Origin: Congeria kusceri
Lineage: Eukaryota > Mollusca > Bivalvia > Myida > Dreissenidae
Length of the DNA stretch: 64,000 nt
Direction of reading: 5' to 3'
Assembly: GCA_027627225.1 (NCBI GenBank)
Contig: CM051033.1
Location: 10,278,558-10,342,557 of the forward strand
The position numbers and the translations under genes are program-made. The notes under the pieces were generated by a model, which did no database searches, was not told the origin of the DNA, and was given only the letters and a program-made list of their open reading frames with translations. Below are positions 25,855 through 37,279 of the stretch, piece by piece. How positions within the stretch are numbered: position 1 is the stretch's first letter; each line of letters starts with the position of its first letter.

Positions 25855-26480
25855 ACCTTGCTGTTCATAAGTAAGTTTACTAAGAAAGTATTATTTTATT
25901 ACCGCTTGTTGCAAAATCAATAAACACATTTAGTGCTGTCTGATAAGAAAGGTTACTAAGAAAACATTATATTTTATTACCCATTGTTTTATAAACAATG
26001 AGAACATTTAATGCCGGTGATTAGTAATGTTACTAAGAAAACACTATTATATTACCACTTGTTCTACAATCTATTAAAACATTTAGCTCTGTTTGGTAAG
26101 TAAGTTTACTAAGAAAATATGTTATTACCGCTTGTTGTAAAATAAATTAGAACATTTAATGCTGTTTGATAAGTAAGTTACTAAGAAAATATTACTTTAT
26201 TACCCCTTGTTTTTATAAACAATTAGAACATTTGTAATGGTGGAGATAAGCAATTTTACTAAAAATACTATTTTATTACCGCTTGTTGTATAATCATTTA
26301 GAACATTTAGCCTTGTTTGATAAGTATTATAATTATAACATTTAGTGCAGTTTTACTAAGAAAATAGTTTATTACTGCCGCTTGGTGTTAAATCAATTAG
26401 AACATTTAGTGTGGTTGACATGTATGGTCACTCAGAAACTATTTTCTTTATTACCCCTTGTTGTAACATTCTCCCATACC
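25855..26480 (+). repeat. ~76-bp tandem array upstream of LINE
   Basis: About eight diverged copies are seen of a unit containing TTACTAAGAAAA, TTATTACC(G/C)CTTGTTGTA and TTAGAACATTTA. The TTACTAAG landmark recurs at about 25877, 25953, 26030, 26107, 26178, 26256, 26353 and 26428. The array ends about 200 bp before the LINE start codon, a placement like the promoter monomers in the 5' UTRs of some L1 elements. That role is inference. The stretch between the foldback and the array (25143-25854) holds nothing recognisable. Confidence 0.8.
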
Positions 26481-26672
26481 ATTATTCTCAACTCTTATTC
26501 ATTATACCCATACATTTTTTTGTCTATTTCACCTGTTGTTGTTGTTTTTTCTTCTTTTTCATTTATACCATTGTAGATTGCAACATGAAATGTCTATTCT
26601 ACATGCACCTCTGTTTTTGCATCGAACAATATTATGTGGGTATCTTTAACTACATTAAGAATATGAATCGAA

Positions 26673-27485
26673 ATGAGTGCACTTAAAATCTTATCGTTGA
26701 ATTGTAAAGGCATCCAAGGTATTAAAAAGCGTCTCCAAGTTTTCAATGTTTAAATGACACAAATTGTGATATATATTGCCTACAAGACACACACTTTACT
26801 GAGGAACAATATAAAAGTATATATTCACAATGGGGAAATGAGTGTGTTCTAAGATATCACAGTTCAAATTCAAGAGGTATTGCAATATTGTTTTCCAAAC
26901 ATATAGAATATAAAATTCATAAACAAGAATGCGATGAATTAGGAAACTATATCCTACTAGATTTAACTGTTGCAGAAACCCAATTAACTTTGGCCTCAAT
27001 ATACGGTCCTAATACAGACAATCCAGATTTGTTTTGACAACATTTTTAATAAAATCGACAAATACGACAATGAGACATACTGTATCTGTGGATTTTAATC
27101 TAGTACTAGATCACGAGTTAGATTATTACAATTACACATGTTTAACAACAAAAACGCAAGGTCCACATTAACTGATTACATAAATGAACGTGGTGTTATT
27201 GATCCGTTTAGATATAAATACCCCTTAACTAAACGCTACACGTGGCGTAGAACCAATCCGCTTCAACAGGCTCGATTAGATTTTTTTCTACTATCGCCTA
27301 TTCTATTACCTAGTGTATCCGATATTCAAATAAAGCCAAGTCTTCAATCAGATCATTCTATTGTAGAACTGACCCTAGAATTTAGCAATTTTTCTCGCGG
27401 GAAAGGTTTATGGAAACATAATAACATGTTGTTAAAAGATATTAACTACATTAATACGATTAAGAGTAAAATTTTGGAAATAAAA
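26673..27485 (+). pseudogene. LINE ORF2, APE-type endonuclease part
   Basis: The ATG at 26673 opens ALKILSLNCKGIQGIKKR, the usual N-terminal strand of AP-like endonucleases (LNCKG carries the conserved Asn). A frame change near 26748 is followed by YCLQDTHFTEEQYKSIYSQW, RGIAILFS and SIYGPNTDNP. A stop near 27035 and another shift near 27097 (inside the conserved DFN motif, seen as DFNLVLD) break it again. The 27138-27488 frame finishes the domain with TWRRTNPLQQARLDFFLL and the catalytic SDH at 27348-27356. The domain would nick target DNA to prime reverse transcription. This copy cannot make it intact. Confidence 0.85.
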
Positions 27486-27494
27486 TAACAATAT

Positions 27495-28889
27495 ATGCTT
27501 CCCGTTTACGACTGTAGAAATATTCAGCTTATCCCTGACGAAGAATTACAACTTACAATTGATGACCAACTTTTTGTGGAAATATTACTGATGAAAATTC
27601 GAGGAAAATGCATTTCATATAGCTCCTTTAAAAAGAAAGAAAGGGATACTAGAGAATTGAAAATTGAAACAGAAATTAACAATACTGAACGCGATCTTTC
27701 TGGAGATAAAATTGAACATCTTTGTAATCTCCAAGCGGAACTTAAACTTATTAGCGATGAAAAACTAAAGGTAAACATAATCAGATCCAGGGCCCAATGG
27801 ATTGAAAATGGTGAAAAACCGACAAAGTTATTTTGCAATTTAGAGAAATATAATTACACATAAAAAAAACATCAATAAATTAGTCAACAGTGAACATGTT
27901 GAAATTGACAAGCAGTCTGACATCCTCAATGAAACTGCAGCATTTTATAATTTGTATAGTAATAAAGACGTAAATAACAGTGACGAAGAAACTAACATTT
28001 TCATATCGGATCTAAAGATACCGAAGCTTTCAAATGATCAACGAGAATATTTAGAAGGCCCTATAACGCTTACTGAAGCATCTTCAGTTTTAAAACACAT
28101 GGCAAATAATAAAAGTCCGGGATCGTCAGGTTTCACAGCATAATTTTTTTAAATGTTTTGGAAACAATTAGGTGTATTCGTCTGTAGAGCTTTGAGCCAC
28201 GCATTTAGAGTCGGAAAATTATCAATTACTCAAACTCAAGGTATGATAACATGTATTCCTAAGGGAGATAAACCAAGACAGTTTAAAAAAAACTGACGTC
28301 CTATCACTTTACTTAATACCATTTATAAAATCGGGGCTGGTTGTATAGCCAATCGTTTAAAAAGACATATTGACATATTGGTTAACCATGATCAAACTGG
28401 ATTTATAAAAGGCAGATTTATAGGTGAGAATACACGATTAATCTATGATATAATGCAATATACTGAAACAAATGATATACCTGGTCTTGTACTTCTGATA
28501 GACTTCGAAAAAGCATTCAATTCAGTATCATGGTCCTTTATTAATAAAACACTTCAGTTATTCAATTTTGGGAAAGACATACAGCGCTGGTTCAATGTTC
28601 TATATCAAAATGGTACCTCGACAGTTATTCAATGTGGTTTTTTGTTTGAATTCTTCCCAATACAATGTGGTTGTCGTCAAGGAGACCCACTCAGTTGCTA
28701 TTTATTTATTTTTTATGCGCTGAAATTATATCCATTAAGTTAAGATCAAGTACTAAAATAAAAGGAATAACTGTAAATGAAATCGAACATAGACTTTCCC
28801 AATTTGCGGACGATACTACAATCATCTTGGATTGCTCTAGCGATTTACTTACTGAAACTTTAGAAGTATTATCAAACTTTAGTATCTAG
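27495..28889 (+). pseudogene. LINE ORF2, reverse transcriptase part
   Basis: Linker sequence (27495-27863) with RSRAQWIENGEKPTKLFCNL is followed by RT motifs: MANNKSPGSSGF (28099-28134), CIPKGDKPRQF and RPITLLNTIYKI (with a TGA just before, about 28294), QTGFIKGRFIGENTR, motif A LLIDFEKAFNSVSW, motif B CGCRQGDPLSCYLF, and the catalytic FADD box at 28803-28814. The frame is interrupted at 27863, 28143, 28294 and about 28741. Motif residues are intact, so decay is moderate. The wording of these motifs is typical of L1/Tx1-like elements of aquatic invertebrates (family knowledge, not searched). Confidence 0.9.
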
Positions 28890-28929
28890 AATAGATAATG
28901 ATTTCTGGAAAGACTCCCTAGAAGCATTT

Positions 28930-29801
28930 GTGTTTTTCCTAAAAATAGAAAATATTAAACATTCCAATGTGCTGTACTACCCATTATTTTACAATCCAAA
29001 TTTAATTATTGGACAGAAGAGTTTTTTCTTCGCTTCATGGTTTACCACAGGCATACATGCTATTGGAGATATCATAAAAGATATTAAATCATTGTCTTTT
29101 TATGAATACGATGAATTTTGTAAACTCTACAACTTCAGTCCGAACTATCTTATTACCAAGGAGTTATACACTCTGTCTCTAGCTTTTTAAAGACAACTCA
29201 GTTCTCAGGGAGCTGTACCTATTTCAAACCATTTATACCACCATGCTAACAGAGTATCTTACAGTTTTCTAGTGGAACTAAACCAATGTATTCAATTTTA
29301 AAAGAAAATGATTCAATACCGTCATGCAAATCTAAATGGTGTGAAACGTTTGGAAATATAAAAGACGATGAATGGTCAACCATCTTCGAAATGCCTTTTA
29401 TAATAACACAAGATTCACACTTACAGTGGCTACAGTATAGAATTATTCACAGAATATTAGGCACTAACAAACTTCTATTTAAAATAAAATATACTGATAC
29501 TGACAAATGCACTTTCTGTAAAATTTGTACAGAAACCATAGTTCATATTTTTTGGGATTGTCCAATTATCCACAAATTCATTATGGATCTTCTTAACTGT
29601 ATACCAAATTCCAAGGATCTTCTTAACCGGGAACGTTTTATTCTTGGTTACAAGAAGAAATCTGATAACATTTTGAATATGGTTTGCCTTATTACAAAAA
29701 TGTTCATCTATAGTTGTAAAATGAAATTAAAAGCACCATCCGTCTCTTTTGCTAAACAATACTTTAAATACGAATACAAGGTTTTGCAGGAATTAAAATG
29801 A
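28930..29801 (+). pseudogene. LINE ORF2, C-terminal region with Cys/His motif
   Basis: The 28930-29190 frame and the 29286-29801 frame (171 codons) cover the region after the RT. The latter contains SKWCETFG, HLQWLQYRIIHRILGTNK and the zinc-knuckle-like CTFCKICTETIVHIFWDC, which is characteristic of the C terminus of L1-type ORF2 proteins and is thought to bind nucleic acid. The TGA at 29799-29801 is a plausible natural stop, after which about 370 bp of 3' UTR lead to the tail. Confidence 0.8.
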
Positions 29802-30078
29802 TATCGGAACGAACAAGAGGTCGACAAATGGAACATGTTTTTGCCAATCTTTATATAAGCAATAAACCAAATAAAAGAATGTGAATGAATATTATCTTTA
29901 CCCACAAACCTATCTCATTGTTTCTTTTTGTTGTTCGTTGTTGCAAATGCCTTGTTATTAATATACCCAAAATGGAAATGATGTCAAATGATGCTTTATG
30001 AATACATTATTTATGTCTCTTTTTGTGCAAATGTCATTATTGTTGCTTACCTTTCATTGCAAAATACGATTATTGTAA

Positions 30079-30174
30079 GGTGCGGAGGAGGATGCCCTCG
30101 ACCTTCACGCACCTATAGACGAGGGAAATAACGTTTTTACAATGAACAAATAAAAAAATAAAAAAATAAAAAAA
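30079..30174 (+). other. LINE 3' end: stem-loop and A-rich tail
   Basis: AGGTGCG (30079-30085) pairs with CGCACCT (30108-30114), enclosing a second short stem GAGG/CCTC. This GC-rich hairpin stands out in AT-rich DNA and is followed within 40 bp by repeated TAAAAAA units to 30174. Many LINEs have a 3' hairpin recognised by their own RT. That role is inferred here. After the tail, 30175-30940 contains nothing recognisable except the foldback-arm echo near 30904. Confidence 0.6.
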
Positions 30175-30944
30175 TGCTTTTAAATGCTTTAAATCCAAAC
30201 CATAGTATCCAAATTTCACTCGGCGAGAAAAATGGAAAACAATCCACAATTGACATCACTAAACAAGTGATGACGTGTAAGCTAGGTCATCGATCAATAG
30301 CATCCACAAGGGCGTATCTAAACGTTTTGCTTTGCCTGGACATAACTTGTCTTAGAAAGGATAACAGTTTAATATAAACCTCAAAATGCATTTTTTCTTA
30401 TTGTACACGTTAAACAATTCATCATTATTAACTGTGATATAAATGCACAATAAATTAGACGATCTACATGCATCTAACAAATAGACACATCAATGTGAAA
30501 TCAAATCCATTTAAAGCTACGTTCGTAAACCGATGTTACGTCATGAAATTTTTATGTGGTCGCTTCTAAGAAAAGTAATGTTGACTAAAATACCATAACA
30601 TGTACACATTACATGCTAGCGAAATGGCTTTGTTTAATAATAACACTTGTAGACCTTGCATGATAGAATCGTATCCAGCAAAAGTGAAAAAAAAAGCCAA
30701 ATTAATTATCGTAGAAGTAGAACTTGAACGAAATGTTCATGTATATTAATTATAAAAACATTTAATCAAACGTTAACAATAAATGCAAAGAAGAGTAACA
30801 TTTAACAGTATAAGACGTCTGAGTTCATGTAAATATTCTTGTCGAAATATAATTTGCATAAAAATAGGACACACAGATACTACTACGCCGGTGATAAGGC
30901 ATTGCGTTCATACGATTATGAATGCAAACCCCTTCCCTATTAAA

Positions 30945-31755
30945 ATGCCTATGCAATGTAAATATAGTGGTATAACAATGAATATAACTGTAAATATTTT
31001 GACGCTCACTTAATTTTTGTCTGACATTAAAACATTAACAACAATTTCTTGTTTAAATGCCACACCATTGTTCCAAACGTATTATATAACAAATGGTGCC
31101 TACAAGAGACAGCAACTTATTGAACATTATACGCGCTAATGATTTTAAAACAACAACAACGCTTGCACTGACGTGTTTTGTATTGGTTTTGAAAACTGAA
31201 TTTGGATGACTATAACAGATTCGATATAATACAACATGTCGTTTCTAACTCTACAGACACTGTTTCACGATGCTCCAAAAAATGCATTGCTATACAATTA
31301 ATGTGTAGTTGGAAATAACCATCAGGAGCAAATTGTCTGCTATCCGATCTTGCGATAAAAGCTTTTCATCTTATGATTGACACATTATACACATTACGCC
31401 GATAATTGAAGTCATTTATTCTAGCTCGGATTGCTGACGGCTCTTCTTGCAATCAGCCTTTTGTTGCCAACAGCATAATTTGTGGTTTCAAATTGCAGCT
31501 TTCGAACAAGAATACGACTAACGATAAGTAGTTTTGTAATAAATGAATGGAAATGCACATCACGTGTCGACATAAAACATATCGTGTTTTATACTGTTAA
31601 GGACACATTTTATTGCCCAACTGGAGTGTTATACATATTAACTTTTTATTTCGATGGTTCAGTGTGGGCAAGTTCATTTCGACAGAAACGCGGTAATAAA
31701 ACATTAACAAAGATTTATTTTTCACCTACAGTTAAAATTATTAACAGTTGGAGTT
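30945..31755 (+). repeat. Module U third copy, continuation
   Basis: The stretch aligns with about 9890-10700 (for example GTAAATATTTTGACGCTCAC and TTTCTTGTTTAAATGCC), resuming after the LINE-bearing insertion. Homology ends near 31755 and picks up again only at 41501, so a ~9.7-kb insertion including the BEL/Pao element lies between. Confidence 0.85.
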
Positions 31756-31828
31756 AAGGTAGTACAGCTGTAATGGGCAATATACCAAACCTAATTTGTA
31801 ATATTATTTCCATTATCTGTATTACATC

Positions 31829-32030
31829 TGTTCTGAAGGAATCCGATAGTTATATTTTACTGTATTGTAACCTTTAATCGATTAGGAAGATAGTACGGTT
31901 TGATCGAACGGAAAAAACGAGTTTATCGAAAAATGTAAAAATCGAAATAAAATAGTGAAAAAGGAAGTTTTCGTCCATCGTTTATGTTCCTGAATGCAGG
32001 GCCCATCGAATAATAGTTCGTTCAAGAACA
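31829..32030 (+). repeat. BEL/Pao 5' LTR
   Basis: The LTR is 202 bp, TG...CA with a 6-bp inverted terminus TGTTCT/AGAACA. It differs from the 3' LTR by four substitutions and an extra GCAGGGCCC near 31996-32004. It would carry promoter and polyadenylation signals; no TATA box is obvious. Confidence 0.95.
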
Positions 32031-32033
32031 TAA

Positions 32034-32051
32034 TGGTAGCAGAGCGTGGTT
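32034..32051 (+). other. Primer-binding site of the BEL/Pao element
   Basis: TGGTAGCAGAGCGTGGTT starts three bases after the 5' LTR. The leading TGG would pair with a tRNA CCA end, as expected of a minus-strand primer-binding site. The primer tRNA is not assigned. Confidence 0.7.
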
Positions 32052-32201
32052 GAATACGTCGATAATGGTCTTGCTGTCGACTCGGTAAATTGAAGTGGTC
32101 AGGATTCGGACAAATCGTTTTCGGATAGACAATTTTCTATCGAATAAACTGTGAGTTATATGTGACACTTATTGAAAATATACTGCAAATATACTGTAAA
32201 C

Positions 32202-33058
32202 ATGGCAGAGTCAGGTAATGAATCCAAAGATCATAGTATGGAAGTGGAACTGGTTACACTAAAGCGAAAAACGTCAAGCACAAAAGCAGTTTTCACTAAA
32301 AAAAGAAATCAGTTATTGGAACTTTGTAAATCTGATGATGTTGTCAAAGAAGAATTAAGGAAGCATTATGTAAACTGGAAGAGGGTATGGATAGACACAT
32401 TGCACAAACAAATGAAGTTTGAGACTTTCTTAAATGCACAGACAGAACTAAAGAAATGAAACAAATATCAGAAGAAATATCTGAACGTCAAAACAAATAT
32501 GATGAAGCAGTAAAATAATATCACAATGCTCAGAGTGAACTAAAAAGTAACAATAGTGCCGCCGGACATCAAAGTAATCCAGATGAGCATAAAAGTATAG
32601 GGAAAGACATGTGGAAGCAACTTAAACTGGTAGCAATCCCAATGTTTCAAGGTGAAATTAGTAAAAACGAAGGCTGGAAAGCGGCTTTTATGGCATGTAT
32701 AGATGCTGCACCAGCTACCGATGAGTACAAATTATTACAATTGCGCCAATATCTTCGGGGAACAGCTTTGAAAGCAATCGATGATCTCGGTCACTCAGCC
32801 AGTGCATACAGTGCAGTCAAGGACAGACTAGACAGGAAGTTTGGTTGCGAAAGAAAGAAAATTGTTAGGTATTTGGAAGAACTCGACAAATTCCCTTTCA
32901 TGAAGGAGGAGAATGCAAAAAACATTGAAAAATGTGCGGATCTTCTGGACGTCGCTGTCATAAGTTTTAAAGAAATCGGCCATGGGGAAGATTTAAAAGA
33001 TGGAATAATATACCTTAGACTTCAAAGGAAAATGCCGGAAACAATGATGGATACATGA
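32202..33058 (+). pseudogene. BEL/Pao gag region, broken
   Basis: The ATG at 32202 (MAESGNESKDHSMEVELV) is preferred over the in-frame upstream ATG at 32172, because the sequence downstream has the usual BEL gag N-terminus, a basic helix with KAVFTKKRNQLLEL. A frame change near 32440 and an in-frame TAA near 32515 interrupt it. The 32609-33058 frame holds a DUF1759-like capsid region (AIPMFQGEISKNEGWKAAF, LRQYLRGTALKAIDDL, YSAVKDRLDRKFG). A TGA at 33056-33058 ends this frame by another frameshift. Continuing remains (ETLRNWVNQEALFY) are readable in the next frame up to about 33230. Confidence 0.85.
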
Positions 33059-33269
33059 AAACGAAGAATCAGCAAATGTAGAAACGTTGCGAAATTGGGT
33101 TAATCAGGAGGCTTTGTTTTATATAGCGGCTGAACAAACCAACTATGGTTTAGATGGAAAACATGACAAATCACAGCGACAACAACGAACATTTTTTACA
33201 AACAATAAACCATGTATCCTGTGTGCAGGAACTTGTAAAGGCTTATAGGAGTGACAACAATTCAAAGAC

Positions 33270-34130
33270 ATGAGTATTCAAGATAGGTGGCAAAAAGCTA
33301 AAGATTTAAAAGTATGCTTTCGATGTTTGAAAAACAGCCACATAGGATCAGAATGCATAAATTACAGAAAATGTGCATTGAATGGATGTACTAAAGTGCA
33401 CCATAAACTTCTTCATAAAGATCCCATGAATGAATTACATGAACTTAATCCCAGAGCACCAGAATTCACAACTCATAATAGCAGAGTACCAGAATTCACA
33501 GCTCATAGCAATAGCAGACGGGATTTCATTGTTTTACGAACTGTACCAGTAATTCTTAAATCTGGAAGAAAAAGTGCCAAAGTCAATGCCTTATTAGACG
33601 ATGGAAGTACTAAAACGTATATAAATGCTGATGAATTGGGCTTAAGTGGCGAAATAAGAAATGTCACAGTGAATGTACTTGATGGACATGTAAAAACCTT
33701 TGAAACTATGCCAGTTAAATTTGAATTACAAAGTGTTGATGGACACACATGCTATAAGATTGATGCTTTTACAACAAACATAGTTACAGGGAACATGTCT
33801 ATTATGGATTGGAATAAACATGCGAAAGACTTTCCGCAGTTGAGAAACATCAAATTTCCAACAGTCAATAGTTCCAGACCAATAGTTGATCTTCTTATAG
33901 GATTGGACCATCCAGAAATACACCAGTGCATTACAGAGGTTTATGGCCGACAAGGTGAGCCTTTTGCGAGATTGGGGCCGTTAGGTTGGACTTGTGTTGG
34001 TAAACCACAAAAGGCAGAAAGTGAAGTGTTCACCACATACTTCCTCCAGAATGAAAACATTGGTGAAATGTTACGAGAAGTTTCTCAGTGCTTAACAAAC
34101 AGATTCTATATGAAACTATACAGTCAATGA
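33270..34130 (+). pseudogene. BEL/Pao zinc knuckle and aspartic protease region
   Basis: This 286-codon open stretch is the longest but one in the window. Residues 16-29 form a CCHC knuckle (C-x2-C-x4-H-x4-C), followed by a second Cys/His cluster. A near-duplicated ten-residue unit (PRAPEFTTHN / SRVPEFTAHS) precedes the protease. The protease has LLDDGS at residues 108-113 (catalytic Asp-Gly-Ser with a preceding Asp) and later GLDHPEIH. It would mature the polyprotein in cytoplasmic particles. The frame overlaps the next one at 34088, showing a frameshift there. Confidence 0.85.
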
Positions 34131-34900
34131 ATTACGATGGGAAAATGTATGAAGTGCAACTTCATTGGAATGAAAACAAAAATAGTTTGAAGAGTAATGA
34201 ATTAATGGCATCAAAGTGTTTACTGAATACTGAAAACAAATTAAACAAAGCACCAGAAATCAGGGACATTTATGGAAAAACTATTGAAACCTACGTGGAG
34301 AAGTGTTACATTAAGAAAGTTGATGAAAATGTGGATGGAAAAACAAAATGGCCTCTTCCTCATTTTCCAGTAGTACGAGACAACCAAAGTCCGAATTGTG
34401 CTTAACGCTTGACCCCTCGGCGAAATACGGTACACTCTCACTCAACGATGCTATTCACCAAGGACCAAAACTGCAAAACGATCTGTTTTAAAACATCCAG
34501 TAGTCTTGATATGTGATATACAGGAAATGTACTTGCAAGTGGCATTGAAACAGTCTGATAGGCAATAACTGAGATTCTTGTGGAAAAATAAAAACAGTGA
34601 AGTTGAAACTTACCAGTTTAATAGATTGGTATTTGGCGTGAATTCTTCTCCCTTTCTTGCGCAGTGTGTAGCTAGAGAAAATGCTAAACATTTCAGCGAT
34701 GAATTTCCATTGGCTGCAGAAACCGTACTCAAATCTACATACATGGATGACAGTTTAGAATCGGTGGACGATGAAGAAACAGGCTTAGAACGGTATCGGC
34801 AGATATCGTCATTGTGGATGAAAGCTGGAATGTTTGCCAGAAAATGGCTGACAAACTCTACAAAAGTATTGGAACAGATCCCAGAAAAAGATCAAGCGCA
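34130..34900 (+). pseudogene. BEL/Pao reverse transcriptase region, broken
   Basis: The 34088-34405 frame supplies the linker (WPLPHFPVVRDNQS). After frameshifts around 34400-34560, motif A remains as VVLICDIQEMYLQV. From 34578 the open frame gives FNRLVFGVNSSPFLAQ and the catalytic YMDD at 34740-34751, followed by YRQISSLWMKAGMFARKWL, typical of BEL/Pao. All catalytic aspartates are recognisable, though no single frame encodes the domain. Confidence 0.85.
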
Positions 34901-35453
34901 AGAAGTCAAGATACATTCAGATGAAATGCTGGGAAAGAAAACTATTGGAGTGCTGTGGCAAGCAAAACAAGACGTGTTCACTTTCAGAGTGAATACAGAC
35001 AAGATAACAGAGCATTGTACAAAAAGAACTATATTGAAGTTAATAGCTGGTCTGTTTGATCCAATAGGCTTTGTGGCGCCATGCATTATTCAAGGAAAAA
35101 TTCTTATGCAAACGATGTGGTGTCATGGTTATGATTGGGATGAATCATTAAGTTGTGAACTGGAAAGAAGAGTGGAAGAATGGTTGAGAAGTTTACCAGA
35201 ATTAGACAAAGTGGTCGTGCCAAGATCATTGAACTTTCGTGAATGTACAAAGTCATTATCTCTTCATATATTTGTTGATGCGTCAGAGATAGCATATTGT
35301 GCTGTTGCATATGCAAGACATGAAATGGATAATGGTAATATAGACATTTGCTTCGTTAGTGCAAAATCAAGAGTGGCTCCACTGAAATCGATAAGTATTC
35401 CCCGTTTAGAACTAATGGCAGCAATCATAGGACTGAGACTTGCACTTCAGTAA
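34900..35453 (+). pseudogene. BEL/Pao A17-type and RNase H regions
   Basis: Continuing the 34578-35453 frame (291 codons, the longest in the window), LKLIAGLFDPIGFVAPCII matches the Pao/BEL segment annotated as Peptidase_A17. It is followed by the RNase H start HIFVDASEIAYCAVAYAR and SIPRLELMAAIIGLRLAL, carrying catalytic Asp and Glu residues. The frame stops at 35451-35453. RNase H continues in other frames (VKKVTFWTDSTIVLWW, about 35472-35522) with stops. Confidence 0.85.
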
Positions 35454-35753
35454 CACAAACTTTGAATGTGGATGTGAAGAAGGTCACATTTTGGACTGAC
35501 AGTACAATTGTTTTGTGGTGGATCCATAGAGAATGTCGCACATTCAAACCATTTGTGGGAAATCGTGTTAGAGAAATACACGAAAGTAGTTAGCCAAATC
35601 AGTGGCGATTTGTTCCAACTTCTGAAAATCCAGCTGATTGTGGATCCCATGGAATTGCTTCAGATGAAAAATTGGTTAAAAGGAGCTGTGGTGGAAAGGA
35701 CCTTTATTATTAGAAGAAGAAACAGATACTTGGCCGAAGAACAAAACATTTGA

Positions 35754-36951
35754 AGTTAATATTGACAATAAAGAAGTGAGAAAAATGGCAGAGAACATTG
35801 AATTAATTTGTGCATATAGCTTCACTGATAACACAGAAGATAGATTAAAACCAGAAAGGTTTTCGAATTGGTTGAATTTGACACATGTACTAAGCTGGAT
35901 ACTCAGATTTATTAATAATCTCAGAAGTGAGTGAGTTGCAAAAGGATGAAATCATAGCAGCAGAAGCAGTGCTGATACAAAAAGCACAGTTTGAAAGTTT
36001 CCAGGAAGAATACAACGTGTTGTCAAAAGGAAAAGAACTGACCAGAAATAGTAGACTTTTACATTTGAATCCTGTAATCGACGAAGATGGATTAATTCGC
36101 AGTAATAGCAGACTGAAATATGCCGAGTTCCTATCAAAAAATAATGCAAAGTTTCCAATAGTATTACCAAGAAAGAATTGGTTAACAAAACTTATTGTGA
36201 AACACTATCATGAGCTTAATTATCATAGTGGAACTAATCAAGTTCTGGCATCTTTATCGTCCAGATACTGGATTGAAAGTGCTCGGGAAGAAATTCGAGA
36301 ATGTGAAAAGCAATGTAGCTTTTGCAAACTTCGAAACAAATAACAAGCTATGCAAGTTATGGCTCCATTATCGGATATCAGATTACAGATGCCATTGAGG
36401 GCTTTTGCGCATACAGCAGTTGACTTCGCAGGGCCATATTCTACAATTCAAGGTCGAGGGAAACGTCGTGAGAAGACATGCTTGTGTTTATTCACATGCC
36501 TTGCTTGTAGAGCGGTTCATCTTGAAATTGCTTATGGACTTGATACCAATTTATTTAGTCGTTCTACAAACAGAAGAGGCTTACCAGAAGAAATGATTTC
36601 AGATAATGAGGCACATTTCGTGGTGGCTGATAGAGAGTTGAAAGAACTAAATTAGGTTTGGACTCAGATCAAATCGTCAGGAAAACCGCAGATCGAGGAA
36701 ATCAATGGGTATTCAATCCACCAAGTGCACCACATTTTGGCGGTGTTCATGAGGCCAAAATAAAGTATGCAAAACGAGCAAGAAATAGGATGCTCCAAAA
36801 TGCAGATATAACAGACGAGGAATTGATGTCTGCCTTTGTTGGGGCAGAAGGAATGTTAAATAGTCGACCATTAATATATCAGTCATCCAATCCAGTGGAT
36901 GATGTCCTGTTAACTCCAAAATCACTTCCTGCATGGACAGCTTGGGAGTGA
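35754..36951 (+). pseudogene. BEL/Pao integrase: zinc-binding domain and catalytic core
   Basis: The 35927-36343 frame holds the H2C2 domain (HYHELNYHSGTNQVLASLSS, then C-x2-C in CSFCKL). After a stop, 36350-36655 starts the rve core ([20 protein letters not shown] with the first catalytic Asp; [20 protein letters not shown] with the second). The 36658-36951 frame has the third catalytic residue in PHFGGVHEAKIKYAKRARN and then LNSRPLIYQSSNPVDD. The usual SDNGT is SDNEA here and the usual GGVWE is GGVHE. Stops at 36341, 36653 and 36949 disrupt it. Confidence 0.85.
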
Positions 36952-37279
36952 ATTTGCTTCCCAGTCAGTCGATACAACACCATATGATCCAAGAAAGCGG
37001 TCGCGGTACGTTAAAGAGCTGGTAAAACATGTATGGCGCCGTTGGCTTCGCGAATTCCTACCGACATTTGGCGCGAGGAAAAAGTGGTTCAAGACGAAAC
37101 GTGACTTCGGGGTGATGTAGTTCTTGTGATCGATCCGGACACGCCACGGGGTCACTGGCCTCTAGGAAGGGTTCTGGAAGTATTCCCTGGACAAGACGGT
37201 CACGTACGAGTCGTCAATGTTCGTGTGGGCAGCAAAGTGCAGAGACGGTCGATAACAAGATTGTGTTTTTTTAGAACAT
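36950..37279 (+). pseudogene. BEL/Pao C-terminal DUF5641-like region
   Basis: In the frame after 36950 the translation reads RYVKELVKHVWRRWLREFLP, a stop near 37117 (after KTKRDFG), and [19 protein letters not shown], ending at a TAG at about 37277. This basic, SH3-like tail is the standard end of BEL/Pao polyproteins. The less AT-rich composition contrasts with the following 3' UTR. Confidence 0.8.

Larger units (their letters stand above)
26673..30175 (+). mobile_element. L1/Tx1-like LINE, near full length, inactivated
   Basis: The element encodes an endonuclease (APE type), reverse transcriptase and a C-terminal cysteine/histidine region in order on the plus strand, broken by frameshifts and stops. 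It ends in a stem-loop (30079-30114) and an A-rich tail of TAAAAAA units (30145-30174). No ORF1 is seen, so it is either a single-ORF element or lacks its first ORF. The RT motif set (KSPGSSGF, RPITLL, QTGFIKGR, CRQGDPLS, FADD) resembles the L1/Tx1 group. The exact clade needs a phylogeny. It lies inside the third copy of module U. Confidence 0.85.

Noticed and set aside
27524..27838. 104-codon minus-strand ORF inside the LINE
   Set aside because: It is antisense to the ORF2 linker and has no independent support.
33503..33748. Minus-strand ORFs within the BEL/Pao element (also 33726, 34488, 34892, 35104, 35447, 35952, 36713)
   Set aside because: They are antisense shadows of the gag-pol frames.
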